Below are positions 1-9,053 of a DNA stretch of 64,000 bases, piece after piece. The position numbers and the translations under genes are program-made. The stretch is from contig NZ_CP042437.1 of NCBI RefSeq assembly GCF_007971525.1, positions 7,006,001-7,070,000 of the forward strand, written 5' to 3'. How positions within the stretch are numbered: the stretch's first letter is position 1; each line of letters opens with the position of its first letter. The notes under the pieces are model-generated. The model worked only from the letters and a program-made list of their open reading frames with translations, had not been told where the DNA came from and searched no databases. The stretch is from Mucilaginibacter ginsenosidivorax. Its GTDB lineage: Bacteria; Bacteroidota; Bacteroidia; Sphingobacteriales; Sphingobacteriaceae.

Positions 1-2271
1 TTTGAAATATTAGGTTTAAACAGAACTGTTGTAGATAAATATTTCTGCGGAGCCGTTACCCGCATTGGCGGCTTGGGCCTTGATGAAATAGCCCGCGAAG
101 CACTATGTAAACATCGCATGGGCTTTAATGCCAAGGGTGCCGATAATTTACTGCCCGAGGGTGGTATTTACCAGTGGAAACGCAGGGGCGAAGCCCACTT
201 ATTTAACCCAACCACGGTACACTTGTTACAGCATGCTACCCGTAGCAATGATTATAACGTATATAAAAACTACGCTAAGGTAATTAACGAGCAAACCGAA
301 AAGCATTTTACCATTCGTGGATTGCTTGACTTTGCGCATCACCGTGAAGCTATCAGCATTGATGAGGTTGAACCGGCCGAAAACATCATGAAACGCTTTG
401 CAACAGGCGCCATGTCGTTCGGATCTATATCTCACGAAGCGCACAGCACCATGGCTATTGCCATGAACCGCATAGGTGGTAAAAGCAATACCGGCGAAGG
501 TGGTGAGGACGAGATGCGTTACGAAAAAATGGCCAACGGCGATTCTATGCGTTCGGCTATCAAGCAAGTGGCATCTGCCCGTTTTGGGGTAACATCAAAT
601 TACCTTACCAATGCCGATGAATTGCAGATAAAAATGGCGCAGGGCGCTAAACCAGGCGAAGGTGGACAGCTTCCGGGTCATAAAGTTGATGACTGGATTG
701 CTAAAACCCGTCACTCAACTCCTGGTGTAGGTTTAATTTCTCCACCGCCGCACCACGATATTTACTCTATAGAGGATTTGGCGCAATTAATATTCGATTT
801 AAAAAATGCCAACCGTGCTGCACGTATCAATGTAAAACTGGTATCAAAAGCAGGTGTGGGTACTATAGCAGCAGGTGTTGCGAAAGCACATGCTGATGTT
901 ATCCTGATTGCCGGCTATGATGGTGGTACAGGTGCATCGCCAATAAGCTCGGTAAAACACGCGGGCTTGCCATGGGAACTTGGTTTAACCGAAGCTCACC
1001 AAACCTTGGTACGCAATAAATTACGTAGCCGTGTGGTATTACAAACAGATGGCCAGCTAAAAACCGGTCGCGATTTGGCCATTGCAGCTTTAATGGGTGC
1101 CGAGGAATGGGGTGTTGCAACAGCCGCGCTTGTAGCCGGTGGTTGTATCATGATGCGTAAGTGTCACCTGAATACCTGCCCTGTAGGTGTTGCCACACAA
1201 GATCCTGAATTAAGGAAACTGTTTAGCGGTAAAGCAGATCACGTGGTGAACCTGTTTAAATTTATGGCCGAAGAACTGCGCGAGATTATGGCCGAGTTAG
1301 GCTTCCGTACCATTAACGAGATGGTTGGACGTGTTCAGTTCCTGAAGGTAAAAGATCACCTGGAAAGCTGGAAAGCCAAAAAGATTGACCTAAGCGGCAT
1401 ATTACACCCGGTTACCAATACCAAAGGCATGACGCTTTATAACAGCGAAAAGCAGGATCATGGTATGGATGAGATACTGGACTGGCAGTTGTTGGCGGCA
1501 GCTCAACCTGCTCTTGAAGATAAAACGCCGGTGTTTGCATCGTTCGACGTTATCAACGTTAACCGTACTGTTGGTACATTGCTGTCAAACGAGATCTCGA
1601 AGATATATGGATCGGCAGGTTTACCTGATAATACTATTAACTACAAATTCAAAGGCTCGGCCGGGCAAAGCTTTGGCGCTTTTGCAACCAAAGGTATCTC
1701 TTTTGAACTGGAGGGCGAAGCCAATGATTATGTAGGTAAAGGTTTATCGGGGGCGCAACTGGCTATTTACCCATCAGAGAAAGCTACTTTCACGCCCGAA
1801 GATAATATCATCATAGGTAACGTGGCTTTGTATGGTGCAACGTCGGGCGAGGTATTTATAGGCGGTATGGCCGGCGAACGTTTCGCGGTACGTAACTCCG
1901 GTGCTACTACTGTTGTTGAGGGTATTGGCGATCATGGTTGCGAATACATGACCGGTGGCCGGGCACTGATATTGGGTAAAACAGGACGCAACTTTGCAGC
2001 TGGTATGAGCGGTGGTTTAGCCTGGATTTATAATCCGGATAACAGTTTTGCCGAAAACTGTAATACAGAGATGGTAGACCTTGATCCGCTATCGTTACAG
2101 GATGAAGAGCAGATACTTACCTTACTGCGTAAGCACGTAAGCCTTACAGGCAGTAAACTTGCACAACAGATCCTGGCTAACTGGGCCGAGGCATCTACAC
2201 AATTTGTGAAGGTGTATCCAAAAGAGTATAAAAAAGTAGTAGAGAAATTACAATATCAAACAATAGGCTAA
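1..2271 (+). CDS. gltB: Glutamate synthase large subunit, C-terminal part (5' end outside window)
   Basis: The reading frame is open from the first base, so the start codon lies upstream of the window; 756 residues are visible, about half of the usual 1,500-residue GltB. The visible part holds the FMN-binding glutamate synthase domain, the [3Fe-4S] cysteine set C-x5-C-x4-C (coded at about 1144-1182), and the C-terminal GXGXG beta-helix domain (about 1540-2100). With GltD it forms glutamate synthase in the cytoplasm, turning 2-oxoglutarate plus glutamine into two glutamates. Only 6 bases separate it from gltD, so the two are co-transcribed. The TTG at 73 is an internal codon, not the start. 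The assignment is secure; only the N-terminal glutaminase part is unseen. Confidence 0.97.
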   Translation, partial: FEILGLNRTVVDKYFCGAVTRIGGLGLDEIAREALCKHRMGFNAKGADNLLPEGGIYQWKRRGEAHLFNPTTVHLLQHATRSNDYNVYKNYAKVINEQTEKHFTIRGLLDFAHHREAISIDEVEPAENIMKRFATGAMSFGSISHEAHSTMAIAMNRIGGKSNTGEGGEDEMRYEKMANGDSMRSAIKQVASARFGVTSNYLTNADELQIKMAQGAKPGEGGQLPGHKVDDWIAKTRHSTPGVGLISPPPHHDIYSIEDLAQLIFDLKNANRAARINVKLVSKAGVGTIAAGVAKAHADVILIAGYDGGTGASPISSVKHAGLPWELGLTEAHQTLVRNKLRSRVVLQTDGQLKTGRDLAIAALMGAEEWGVATAALVAGGCIMMRKCHLNTCPVGVATQDPELRKLFSGKADHVVNLFKFMAEELREIMAELGFRTINEMVGRVQFLKVKDHLESWKAKKIDLSGILHPVTNTKGMTLYNSEKQDHGMDEILDWQLLAAAQPALEDKTPVFASFDVINVNRTVGTLLSNEISKIYGSAGLPDNTINYKFKGSAGQSFGAFATKGISFELEGEANDYVGKGLSGAQLAIYPSEKATFTPEDNIIIGNVALYGATSGEVFIGGMAGERFAVRNSGATTVVEGIGDHGCEYMTGGRALILGKTGRNFAAGMSGGLAWIYNPDNSFAENCNTEMVDLDPLSLQDEEQILTLLRKHVSLTGSKLAQQILANWAEASTQFVKVYPKEYKKVVEKLQYQTIG

Positions 2272-2277
2272 ATTTCA

Positions 2278-3756
2278 ATGGGAAAACCAACAGGATTTCA
2301 GGAGTTTAACAGGGAATTACCAACTAAGGTTCCTGCTGCTGAACGCGTAAAAAACTATAAAGAGTTTGTTAATTTATATACCGACGAGAAGCTGAACCAG
2401 CAATCGGCCCGTTGTATGAATTGCGGTATCCCTTTTTGCCATTCGGGATGCCCGCTGGGTAATATTATCCCGGAATTTAACGATGCCGTGTATCGTCAAA
2501 ACTGGGAGGAAGCTTACCATATTTTATCATCAACAAATAATTTTCCGGAGTTTACAGGCCGTATTTGTCCTGCACCATGCGAGTCTGCATGTGTGTTAGG
2601 TATTAATAAGCCGGCTGTAGCTATTGAGGAAATTGAAAAACATATCATCGAAATTGCTTACCAGAAAAACCTGGTAAAACCAACTGCACCGTTGGTAAAA
2701 TCGGGCAAAAAAGTAGCTGTAATAGGCTCTGGTCCGGCAGGTTTGGCAGCTGCAGCTCAATTGGTAAAAGCAGGCCACGCGGTAACTGTTTACGAGCGCG
2801 ATGATAAACCGGGAGGTTTATTGCGCTATGGTATCCCTGATTTTAAACTGGAGAAAACCGTAGTAGAGCGCCGTATTGAAGTAATGGAAAAAGATGGTGT
2901 GGTGTTTAAGCTGAACAGCGAAGTAGGTGTTAATGTTGCTGCCGATGAATTGGTACGCAACAATGATGCTGTAGTACTGGCAGGTGGTTCAACCATTCCC
3001 CGTAACCTGATGATCCCCGGCAGGGAATTAAAAGGCATCCATTTTGCGATGGACTTTTTGAAACAGCAAAACAAACGCGTAAGTGATATTGCAGTTGATG
3101 GCGACGATATATTAGCTACCGGTAAAGACGTAGTGGTAATTGGTGGCGGTGATACCGGCAGCGATTGCGTAGGTACTTCAAATCGCCAGGGAGCAAAATC
3201 AATTAAGCAGTTTGAGGTGATGTTTCAGCCGCCGGCACAGCGTACACAGCATATGCCATGGCCAACATATCCAATGGTGCTTAAAACCACCAGTTCGCAC
3301 GAGGAAGGTGCCGAACGTTTCTGGGGCGTAAATACCCTGGAGTTTTTAGGCGACGACGAAGGTAACTTGCGTGCGTTAAAAGTGGTAGATGTAGAGTGGG
3401 AGCAGGATTTTATGGGCCGCCCTGTAAAATTCCATGTGGTTGAAGGTTCTGAACGTGAAATTCCTTGTCAGCGTGTGTTCCTGGCTATGGGCTTCCTGTA
3501 CCCGCAGCCTGCCGGCCTGTTAGCTCAGTTAGGTGTTGAACTGGATGACCGTAAAAACGTTAAAGCCAAAGAAGGCGTTTACCGTACAAACGTGAGCAAA
3601 GTATTTGCTGCAGGTGATATGCGTCGCGGACAATCACTGGTTGTTTGGGCAATCTCCGAAGGCCGCGAAACTGCGCGTAAAGTAGATGAGTTTTTAATGG
3701 GCCACTCGTTGCTGGAAAGCAAGGATGCCGTTAATCAGTTCGACCAGGTGTTTTAA
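2278..3756 (+). CDS. gltD: Glutamate synthase small subunit (NAD(P)H-dependent)
   Basis: This 492-residue protein is full length for the family. The N-terminus carries two cysteine clusters for [4Fe-4S] centres (CMNCGIPFCHSGCP near residue 46 and CPAPCESAC near residue 97). A first Rossmann motif for FAD (VIGSGPAGLAAAA) lies near residue 148 and a second for NAD(P)H (VVIGGGDTGSDCVG) near residue 287. It oxidises NAD(P)H and passes electrons through FAD and the iron-sulfur centres to GltB. It follows gltB by 6 bases and is the last gene of the operon, ending at a strong terminator. The ATG has no clear Shine-Dalgarno sequence, which is usual in this phylum. Confidence 0.97.
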   Translation: MGKPTGFQEFNRELPTKVPAAERVKNYKEFVNLYTDEKLNQQSARCMNCGIPFCHSGCPLGNIIPEFNDAVYRQNWEEAYHILSSTNNFPEFTGRICPAPCESACVLGINKPAVAIEEIEKHIIEIAYQKNLVKPTAPLVKSGKKVAVIGSGPAGLAAAAQLVKAGHAVTVYERDDKPGGLLRYGIPDFKLEKTVVERRIEVMEKDGVVFKLNSEVGVNVAADELVRNNDAVVLAGGSTIPRNLMIPGRELKGIHFAMDFLKQQNKRVSDIAVDGDDILATGKDVVVIGGGDTGSDCVGTSNRQGAKSIKQFEVMFQPPAQRTQHMPWPTYPMVLKTTSSHEEGAERFWGVNTLEFLGDDEGNLRALKVVDVEWEQDFMGRPVKFHVVEGSEREIPCQRVFLAMGFLYPQPAGLLAQLGVELDDRKNVKAKEGVYRTNVSKVFAAGDMRRGQSLVVWAISEGRETARKVDEFLMGHSLLESKDAVNQFDQVF

Positions 3757-3784
3757 GAAAACGCCTTATCTGCTGAAGATATAT

Positions 3785-3832
3785 AACCACGCTGCAATAC
3801 TCCTGTTATGGGTATTGCAGCGTGGTTTTTTT
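3785..3832 (+). terminator. Rho-independent terminator after gltD
   Basis: A perfect 16-bp inverted repeat (3785-3800 with 3812-3827, loop of 11 nt) is followed by a run of T. It begins 28 bases after the gltD stop and separates the glutamate synthase operon from the next genes. Confidence 0.93.
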
Positions 3833-3950
3833 GTTTTATTTTGATGGGTTATTTTGTGCTGCTTACAATAAATCAATATTAATTATGCTACTTTAAAAAC
3901 CACTTGTCCTTTTTGCCGTTAAACCTAAACAAAACATCATCAATTTATAA

Positions 3951-4484
3951 ATGAAGTATTTAACCCGCTTGTTATTGATTTTAGTAGCCTTCGTTTTTTC
4001 GCAATCATGCGAAAGCAACAAACGCGCAAATAATTACAACAATAAAGTACTTGTTGATGATGGCGGAATGCTTTTTTTTAAGAATGGCACCGAAGCCAGC
4101 CTGGCAACCGTAAAAGCTTCCGGTTTGGCTATCTCCAATTCAAAAAATCAAAAAGTAATTCAGTTTGCTAAAACGATGATTGATGACCACACCCTTCTTG
4201 CTGATAATTTGAGAAAATTGGAGATTGATAATTTTGTAACATCCAACGATACCATAAATGCCGGCCATCAACAGGCAATTGCCGCCCTTGAACAGAAAAA
4301 AGCTGCCAACTTTGACAAAGCCTATATAGCAATGCTGGTAAACCAGCATGAGCAGGAAATAGCGCTGTTTAAAACTGCCGCACTCAACAAAAACCCTAAC
4401 GTATCTGATTTTGCCAACAAAAATATGTCATCGTTGCAAGCGCATCTTGATTCGGCTAAGGTGATCATGCTGGCATTAAAATAG
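3951..4484 (+). CDS. DUF4142 family lipoprotein
   Basis: This 177-residue protein starts with a hydrophobic signal ending in FSQSC, a plausible lipobox, so it is probably a lipid-anchored envelope protein. The rest is an alpha-helical DUF4142-like domain (ferritin-like four-helix bundle) from about residue 40, recognised from the pattern ASLATVKASGLAI...QKVIQFAKTMIDDH...MLVNQHEQEIALF. The family is common in soil and plant-associated bacteria and its biochemical role is not established. It stands alone between the gltD terminator and the GH43-type gene, in the same direction as both. The family call is by pattern, without a profile search. Confidence 0.8.
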   Translation: MKYLTRLLLILVAFVFSQSCESNKRANNYNNKVLVDDGGMLFFKNGTEASLATVKASGLAISNSKNQKVIQFAKTMIDDHTLLADNLRKLEIDNFVTSNDTINAGHQQAIAALEQKKAANFDKAYIAMLVNQHEQEIALFKTAALNKNPNVSDFANKNMSSLQAHLDSAKVIMLALK

Positions 4485-4536
4485 TTTATTTAATAGCGGC
4501 GTAATGTTTAAATTGCAGGCTATACCTATCTAAGTC

Positions 4537-5535
4537 ATGCTATTAAAAAAAAGTTCATTTATTGCCTTATTGCTGGTTTTTGTTGCATGCCAAATACAGG
4601 TCTCTGCGCAAGTTTCTGCTATAAAGCCGGGCGAAGTTTGGCCCGATAACCGGGGCGAACATGTGCAGGCCCACGGCGGTGGTATCATCAAAATAGGGAA
4701 ACTGTACTATTGGTTTGGCGAAGACCGCGCAAAAGACAATGATCCCGCCAAACGCTACGTAGCCTGTTATTCCTCACCCGATCTTACGAATTGGACATTC
4801 CGGAACAAAGTAATCAAAACAGGCGATCCGGCAAACTTCGGGAAAGGTTTTGTTTTAGAACGGCCGAAGGTTTTTTATAACAAAAAGAACAGGCAATATG
4901 TGATGTACCTGCATATGGATAGTGCCAACTACAAAGCCGCCCGTGTTGGCGTTGCAGTTTGCGACAAGATAGATGGCGATTATAAATACCTTAAAAGCTT
5001 TAGGCCTTTAGGCGAACAGAGCCGCGATATTGGCCAGTTTGTTGACGATGACGGTTCGGCGTACCTGATATTTGAGGATAGGGCCAAGGGCTTTCATATT
5101 GCACAACTATCTGACGATTACCTGAGTGTTGAAAAAGAGATATGCCTTATTAAAGCACCTTTGGAAGGTGGTGCCCTGGTGCATTATAAAGGGCTTTACT
5201 ATGCCATTGGTTCGGCGCTTACCGGTTGGGACCCCAATCCTAACAAATATGCTACGGCAACATCGCTAAGCGGGCCATGGTCGGAGTTTAAAGATATTGC
5301 CCCGCCCGAGACAAATACTTATGGATCGCAATCTACCATGATGGTTAAAGTTGTCGGCACAAAAAGCACCACCGTGATTTTTATGGCCGATCAGTGGCGT
5401 CCCAAAGCTCAATGGGATTCGCGTTACCTTTGGATGCCCCTGGAGATAGGTGAAGGCAAGTTATGGCTGCCAAAGCCGCAGCCCTGGAAGATAGATGTAA
5501 AAACGGGTGAGTGGAAATATACTGATGAAAAATAA
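4537..5535 (+). CDS. Secreted GH43-type glycoside hydrolase
   Basis: This 332-residue protein has a signal peptide (residues 1-24, ending VSAQ) and a single five-bladed beta-propeller domain. Typical GH43/GH117-clan segments are visible: HAHGGG-like start (QAHGGGIIKIGKLYYWFGEDR, residues about 48-68), ACYSSPDLTNWTF, RPKVFYN, and GQFVDDDGSAYLIFED. GH43 enzymes act as xylosidases, arabinofuranosidases or exo-galactanases; the YWFGE pattern recalls the exo-galactanase-like subfamilies, but the substrate cannot be fixed from sequence alone. It probably acts in the periplasm. It lies 52 bases after the DUF4142 gene and ends before a hairpin repeat shared with the convergent DUF763 gene. Confidence 0.8.
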   Translation: MLLKKSSFIALLLVFVACQIQVSAQVSAIKPGEVWPDNRGEHVQAHGGGIIKIGKLYYWFGEDRAKDNDPAKRYVACYSSPDLTNWTFRNKVIKTGDPANFGKGFVLERPKVFYNKKNRQYVMYLHMDSANYKAARVGVAVCDKIDGDYKYLKSFRPLGEQSRDIGQFVDDDGSAYLIFEDRAKGFHIAQLSDDYLSVEKEICLIKAPLEGGALVHYKGLYYAIGSALTGWDPNPNKYATATSLSGPWSEFKDIAPPETNTYGSQSTMMVKVVGTKSTTVIFMADQWRPKAQWDSRYLWMPLEIGEGKLWLPKPQPWKIDVKTGEWKYTDEK

Positions 5536-5556
5536 CAACTTTTTAACGCTCTTTAA

Positions 5557-5671
5557 CTCCCGCGAGGTTAGCGTCAGCGTAACTCGTGGGCATCCTGGTT
5601 TAAGCCTATGGCTTAACTACTTCAGCTAAAAGCTGAAACCATGCAACCCACGAGCTGGAAGCTCGCGGGAG
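5557..5671. repeat. Nested inverted-repeat element between convergent genes
   Basis: The outer arms are CTCCCGCGAG (5557-5566) and CTCGCGGGAG (5662-5671). A second pair is CTCGTGGG (5583-5590) with CCCACGAG (5647-5654). Inside are two small hairpins, TTAAGCC/GGCTTAA (5600-5616) and TTCAGCT/AGCTGAA (5621-5637). The whole can fold as a multi-branched RNA or DNA structure on either strand. It sits between the convergent GH43-type and DUF763 genes, where it could end transcription from both sides. It looks like a mobile REP- or MITE-like intergenic repeat; copies elsewhere cannot be seen here. Confidence 0.75.
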
Positions 5672-5687
5672 CGATAGGAGTAAATTG

Positions 5688-6890
5688 CTAAAATAACTTC
5701 AATTGCTGTTGCACCGGCGGCATAGCTTTGCCCATAACGGTTCGCCCACCGTATTTCCATGAATCTTCACGCTCTTTAGCTATTACCTGATCGAAATTGG
5801 CATTGGGTGTAAAACCATTTTCGGCGTTCTTTGCTATTTTATGCAACCGTTTGATGGCTTCGTTTTGTTCCGATAACCCCAGTTTCGATTTGTGTATCGC
5901 ATTTTGGAGCACACCTATAGTTTCGTCATATACTTTGGTAGGTACGGGGAAGGGGTGGCCATCCTTGCCTCCGTGTGCGAAGGAAAACCTTGCCGGATCT
6001 TTAAACCGGGATGGGGTGCCGTGTATAACCTCGCTTACCAATGCCAGCGACTGCAGGGTACGTGGCCCCAGGCCTTGTAATAGCAACAAATCTTCAAAAT
6101 CAGCGGGCTGCTTTTCATGGGCTAACCAAAGCACAGCGCCCAGCCGTTTCAAATCCACGTCCTTGGCTTTTACATCATGATGGTTGGGCAATACCAGGTG
6201 GCTGATTTCTTTGATCATGGCTTCCGGGTTTTCGGCGGCTATCTGCATTACTCCGTTGCGCGAGGTATCGGCCAGTTTATCTGTCATGTTCAGGATCAGG
6301 CCAGTGTTTTTGCCGTAGATGGATGTGTGCGGATCATCAACAAACGATGTTAATTGCTCCGAATGCCAATGGTAGCGGCGTGCGGTGCTGCTGGCATCGC
6401 TCATGCCTTGTTGTACTACAGCCCATTTGCCGGTATCGCTCAGGATAAAATTGTGGGTATATAGCTGGAAACCATCCTGAATGGCTGTATTATCAACTTT
6501 AGCGCTTAGTTTGCTGCATCGTACAAGGTGGTCGCCGTCGAGCCCGGTGGTTTCACCAATTTTTAACAGTTCGGCAGGGGTTTGTTTGGAGTGTTTGCCT
6601 TTGCCGCCGCAAATGTAAATGCCCAGTTCGCGGCTGTGCGGGTTTACTGATTTTTTTAGAGCGCCCATTACCGAGGTAGTTATGCCTGATGAGTGCCAAT
6701 CCATTCCCATCACAGCTCCAAGGCTTTGAAACCAAAACGGATCGCTCAGGCGGTGTAAAACCTCGTCCTTGCCATAATCCATTACGATGTTTTCAATTAC
6801 CGCCAAGCCTAACTTTGCCATACGCTCGGCAAGCCACGTGGGTACGTAGCCATAGTGTAAAGGTAAGTCAGCACTGCCGGATCGCTTCAT
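5688..6890 (-). CDS. DUF763 domain-containing protein
   Basis: This 400-residue cytoplasmic protein has no signal peptide and spans the whole of the DUF763 family. Landmarks are MKRSGSADLPLHYGYVPTWLAERM at the N-terminus, ALKKSVNPHSRELGIYICGGKGKHSKQTP near residue 80, and the central QGMSDASSTARRYHWHSE. A helix-hairpin-helix-like stretch (LLLLQGLGPRTLQSLALVSEVIHG, near residue 268) hints at nucleic acid binding. DUF763 proteins occur in archaea and bacteria and have no firmly assigned function. A TAACTTTG box ends 5 nt before the ATG, so the message may be leaderless. Confidence 0.88.
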   Translation of the reverse strand: MKRSGSADLPLHYGYVPTWLAERMAKLGLAVIENIVMDYGKDEVLHRLSDPFWFQSLGAVMGMDWHSSGITTSVMGALKKSVNPHSRELGIYICGGKGKHSKQTPAELLKIGETTGLDGDHLVRCSKLSAKVDNTAIQDGFQLYTHNFILSDTGKWAVVQQGMSDASSTARRYHWHSEQLTSFVDDPHTSIYGKNTGLILNMTDKLADTSRNGVMQIAAENPEAMIKEISHLVLPNHHDVKAKDVDLKRLGAVLWLAHEKQPADFEDLLLLQGLGPRTLQSLALVSEVIHGTPSRFKDPARFSFAHGGKDGHPFPVPTKVYDETIGVLQNAIHKSKLGLSEQNEAIKRLHKIAKNAENGFTPNANFDQVIAKEREDSWKYGGRTVMGKAMPPVQQQLKLF

Positions 6891-6895
6891 GCTAA

Positions 6896-6903
6896 CAAAG
6901 TTA
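6896..6903 (-). promoter_or_regulatory. Candidate -7 promoter box of the DUF763 gene
   Basis: Read on the minus strand the bases are TAACTTTG, a full match to the Bacteroidota -7 consensus TAnnTTTG. The box ends 5 nt from the ATG, which would put the transcription start at or within a base or two of the start codon. No clear -33 TTTG is seen at the expected distance. Confidence 0.5.
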
Positions 6904-7044
6904 GTAAAATTTACACGATTTGGGGACTTATAAGGACTAACAAGATTTTTTCTGAACTCGGATTAAACAGATTTTTCGGATTATTTGGAATCCAATCCTG
7001 TCAATCCCCCTGAATCCCCAAAATAGTGGTTCAGACCAAAGCAT

Positions 7045-7078
7045 TTTCAAATTCTCAAATCTTCAAATTCTCAAATTA
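7045..7078 (-). repeat. Four 8-bp tandem repeats starting inside the acyl-CoA synthetase stop codon
   Basis: On the minus strand the units read ATTTGAGA, ATTTGAAG, ATTTGAGA, ATTTGAAA. The first unit begins with the last base of the TAA stop codon (7076-7078). A degenerate AT-rich stretch (about 6950-7040) with repeated AATCC-like words follows, up to the DUF763 promoter region. Confidence 0.75.
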
Positions 7079-8986
7079 ATCTTCTTCCGCTTCACCGGCG
7101 TACAGCTCATCTATTTCTGCCGCATATTTTTTCTCAATTACTTTGCGTTTGGCTTTCATGGTTGGGGTTATTTCGCCTTCTTCCATGCTGAAAGGGTTAC
7201 GCTTTACTTTGAATGACTTAATGCGTTCAAACTTGGCCAGCTCATTACTGAATTTGCGGATATCCTGGCTTATCCAGTCTACAATCTCCTGGTCATCAAT
7301 AAATACTTCGGGGCGCTCAAAAAAATCGTTGTTGAGACCGAATTGTTCCTGCAGGCCTTCTTTGCCGGGCACTATAATGGCGGCAATGTATTCGCGTTTA
7401 TCGCCCACTAAAAACACCTGTTCTATTTTAGGGCTTTTGAGGTAGGTATTCTCAACCGGTGTAGGATATATGTTTTTGCCATACGCGTTTACCAGCATGT
7501 TTTTAAGCCTGTCGGTAATTTGCAGGTTGCCGCGGAAGAAACGACCGATATCGCCGGTGTGAAACCAGTTATCTTCGTCAATAACCATGGCGGTTTCTTC
7601 GGGCTTATGCCAGTAACCTTTCATTACGCAATGGCCGCGAACAATAATTTCACCTTCTTCGGTTTCTGTGTTTTCCTTAAAACTATCGTGGGTTTGGATG
7701 GAGTAAATTTCTTTGGTCTCTACATTTTGGATGGCCACCTCAATGCCGGGAATAATACGGCCCACAGTGCCATAAATAACCCTGTGCCTTTCGGTTACAG
7801 CCATAACAGGCGATGTTTCTGTGAGCCCGAATCCTTCCAGTATTACAATACCCAGGTCGCCAAAAAACTCACCAATGTTTTTGGGCAGGGCGCCTCCGCC
7901 CGATACCATGAACTGCAGCTTGCCGCCGGTTTTTTCTTTTATCTTACTGAAAACCAATTTTTCGGCAATGCCATGCTGGGCTTTAAGGATAAGCCCCGGC
8001 GATTTACCGGCTTCCTGTATCAAACGCACTTTTTTACCTGTTTCAAAGGCCCATAAAAATATTTTGGTCTTTAAGCCACCTGCAGATGTGCCACTTTTAA
8101 TGGCCCTATCGTGAATACGTTCAAGCAGGCGCGGTACGCAGCATAGTATGGTAGGCTGGGTTTCGCCCATGTTTTTAGCTAACAGCTCCAAACTTTGGGC
8201 AAAAGCAATTTGCGATCCCTTTAAAATGGCGATATGATAAATAGTGCGCTCAAATACATGCGATAACGGCAAAAACGATAAAAAGCGATCATTTTTGGTT
8301 ACAAAAGGAATTTGAATAACGCTGTTCAACGCGTTTTGGGTAAGGTTATAATGTGTAAGCATTACGCCTTTAGGAATACCGGTTGTACCTGATGTGTAAA
8401 TAAGGCAGGAAAGATCGGTAGGTAAAATGGCTTCGCGGGCGGCAGCAATAGCATGACGATATTGGCCAACCAAAGCCAGGCCTTCTTTAATCACGTCATC
8501 AAAGCCAATTACGCCGGCATTGAGCGTATGTTTGTTACTGTGTTTTTCAAAATCATCAAAAGCGGGTATAATACGGATGAGTTCGGGGCAGTTATTGGCA
8601 ATTTTAAGCACTTTGCGAAAAAGGAAAGGATTGCCAGCAATAATGGTTTTTGCTCCCGAATCGTTTAAAATGTACTCTATTTCGGTTTCGGTGAGGGTAG
8701 GGTATATCGATGCATTTACAGCGCCTATTTGCTGCAAAGCCTGGTCGTAATAAACATAATTTGGGCCGTTCTCAATAATCAGCGACAGCCGGTCGCCTTT
8801 TTTGATACCCAGGTTTAACAACCATGCCGATATGGCATCTATCTTTTCCAGCGCCTCGCCATAAGTAATCTCCACCCAGGTATCCTTAACCTTATGGATT
8901 AAAAAAGTATGGCTTTCCGGATGTATATTGGCAACAGTATTGCGTATAAACGATGGGACAGTTGTAAGTTGATTAGCCTGGCTCAT
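7076..8986 (-). CDS. Long-chain acyl-CoA synthetase (AMP-forming)
   Basis: This 636-residue enzyme activates fatty acids with ATP and CoA for beta-oxidation or lipid synthesis. The ANL superfamily motifs are present in order: the P-loop LIYTSGTTGIPKGVMLTHYNL near residue 205, GFGLTETSP near residue 395, the adenylate-binding WFHTGDIGRF near residue 478, and DRLKNMLVNAYGKNIYP just after it. The length and the long insert before GFGLTETSP match the long-chain FadD/FAA1 type common in Bacteroidota. It is cytoplasmic or peripherally membrane-bound. It is probably monocistronic: a promoter box lies 30 nt upstream and the DUF2625 gene ends just beyond. Confidence 0.93.
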   Translation of the reverse strand: MSQANQLTTVPSFIRNTVANIHPESHTFLIHKVKDTWVEITYGEALEKIDAISAWLLNLGIKKGDRLSLIIENGPNYVYYDQALQQIGAVNASIYPTLTETEIEYILNDSGAKTIIAGNPFLFRKVLKIANNCPELIRIIPAFDDFEKHSNKHTLNAGVIGFDDVIKEGLALVGQYRHAIAAAREAILPTDLSCLIYTSGTTGIPKGVMLTHYNLTQNALNSVIQIPFVTKNDRFLSFLPLSHVFERTIYHIAILKGSQIAFAQSLELLAKNMGETQPTILCCVPRLLERIHDRAIKSGTSAGGLKTKIFLWAFETGKKVRLIQEAGKSPGLILKAQHGIAEKLVFSKIKEKTGGKLQFMVSGGGALPKNIGEFFGDLGIVILEGFGLTETSPVMAVTERHRVIYGTVGRIIPGIEVAIQNVETKEIYSIQTHDSFKENTETEEGEIIVRGHCVMKGYWHKPEETAMVIDEDNWFHTGDIGRFFRGNLQITDRLKNMLVNAYGKNIYPTPVENTYLKSPKIEQVFLVGDKREYIAAIIVPGKEGLQEQFGLNNDFFERPEVFIDDQEIVDWISQDIRKFSNELAKFERIKSFKVKRNPFSMEEGEITPTMKAKRKVIEKKYAAEIDELYAGEAEED

Positions 8987-9015
8987 TAATTGATCAATTG
9001 GTTCTGTTCAAGCAT

Positions 9016-9046
9016 CAAACTTATGTTTTTTACCGAGAAAATGCAA
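9016..9046 (-). promoter_or_regulatory. Candidate promoter of the acyl-CoA synthetase gene
   Basis: On the minus strand a TTG (9044-9046) and a TAAGTTTG box (9016-9023) are separated by 20 nt. This fits the -33/-7 arrangement of the primary Bacteroidota sigma factor and gives a short leader of about 25 nt before the ATG at 8986. Confidence 0.55.
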
Positions 9047-9053
9047 CGGAACA

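Noticed and set aside
73..75. TTG as start codon of the glutamate synthase gene
   Set aside because: The frame is open to base 1 with typical GltB residues (FEILGLNRTVVDKYFCGAVTRIGG), so the start is upstream of the window.
7520..8056. 178-codon plus-strand frame opposite the acyl-CoA synthetase
   Set aside because: It is antisense to a strongly supported enzyme with intact motifs and shows no domain of its own.
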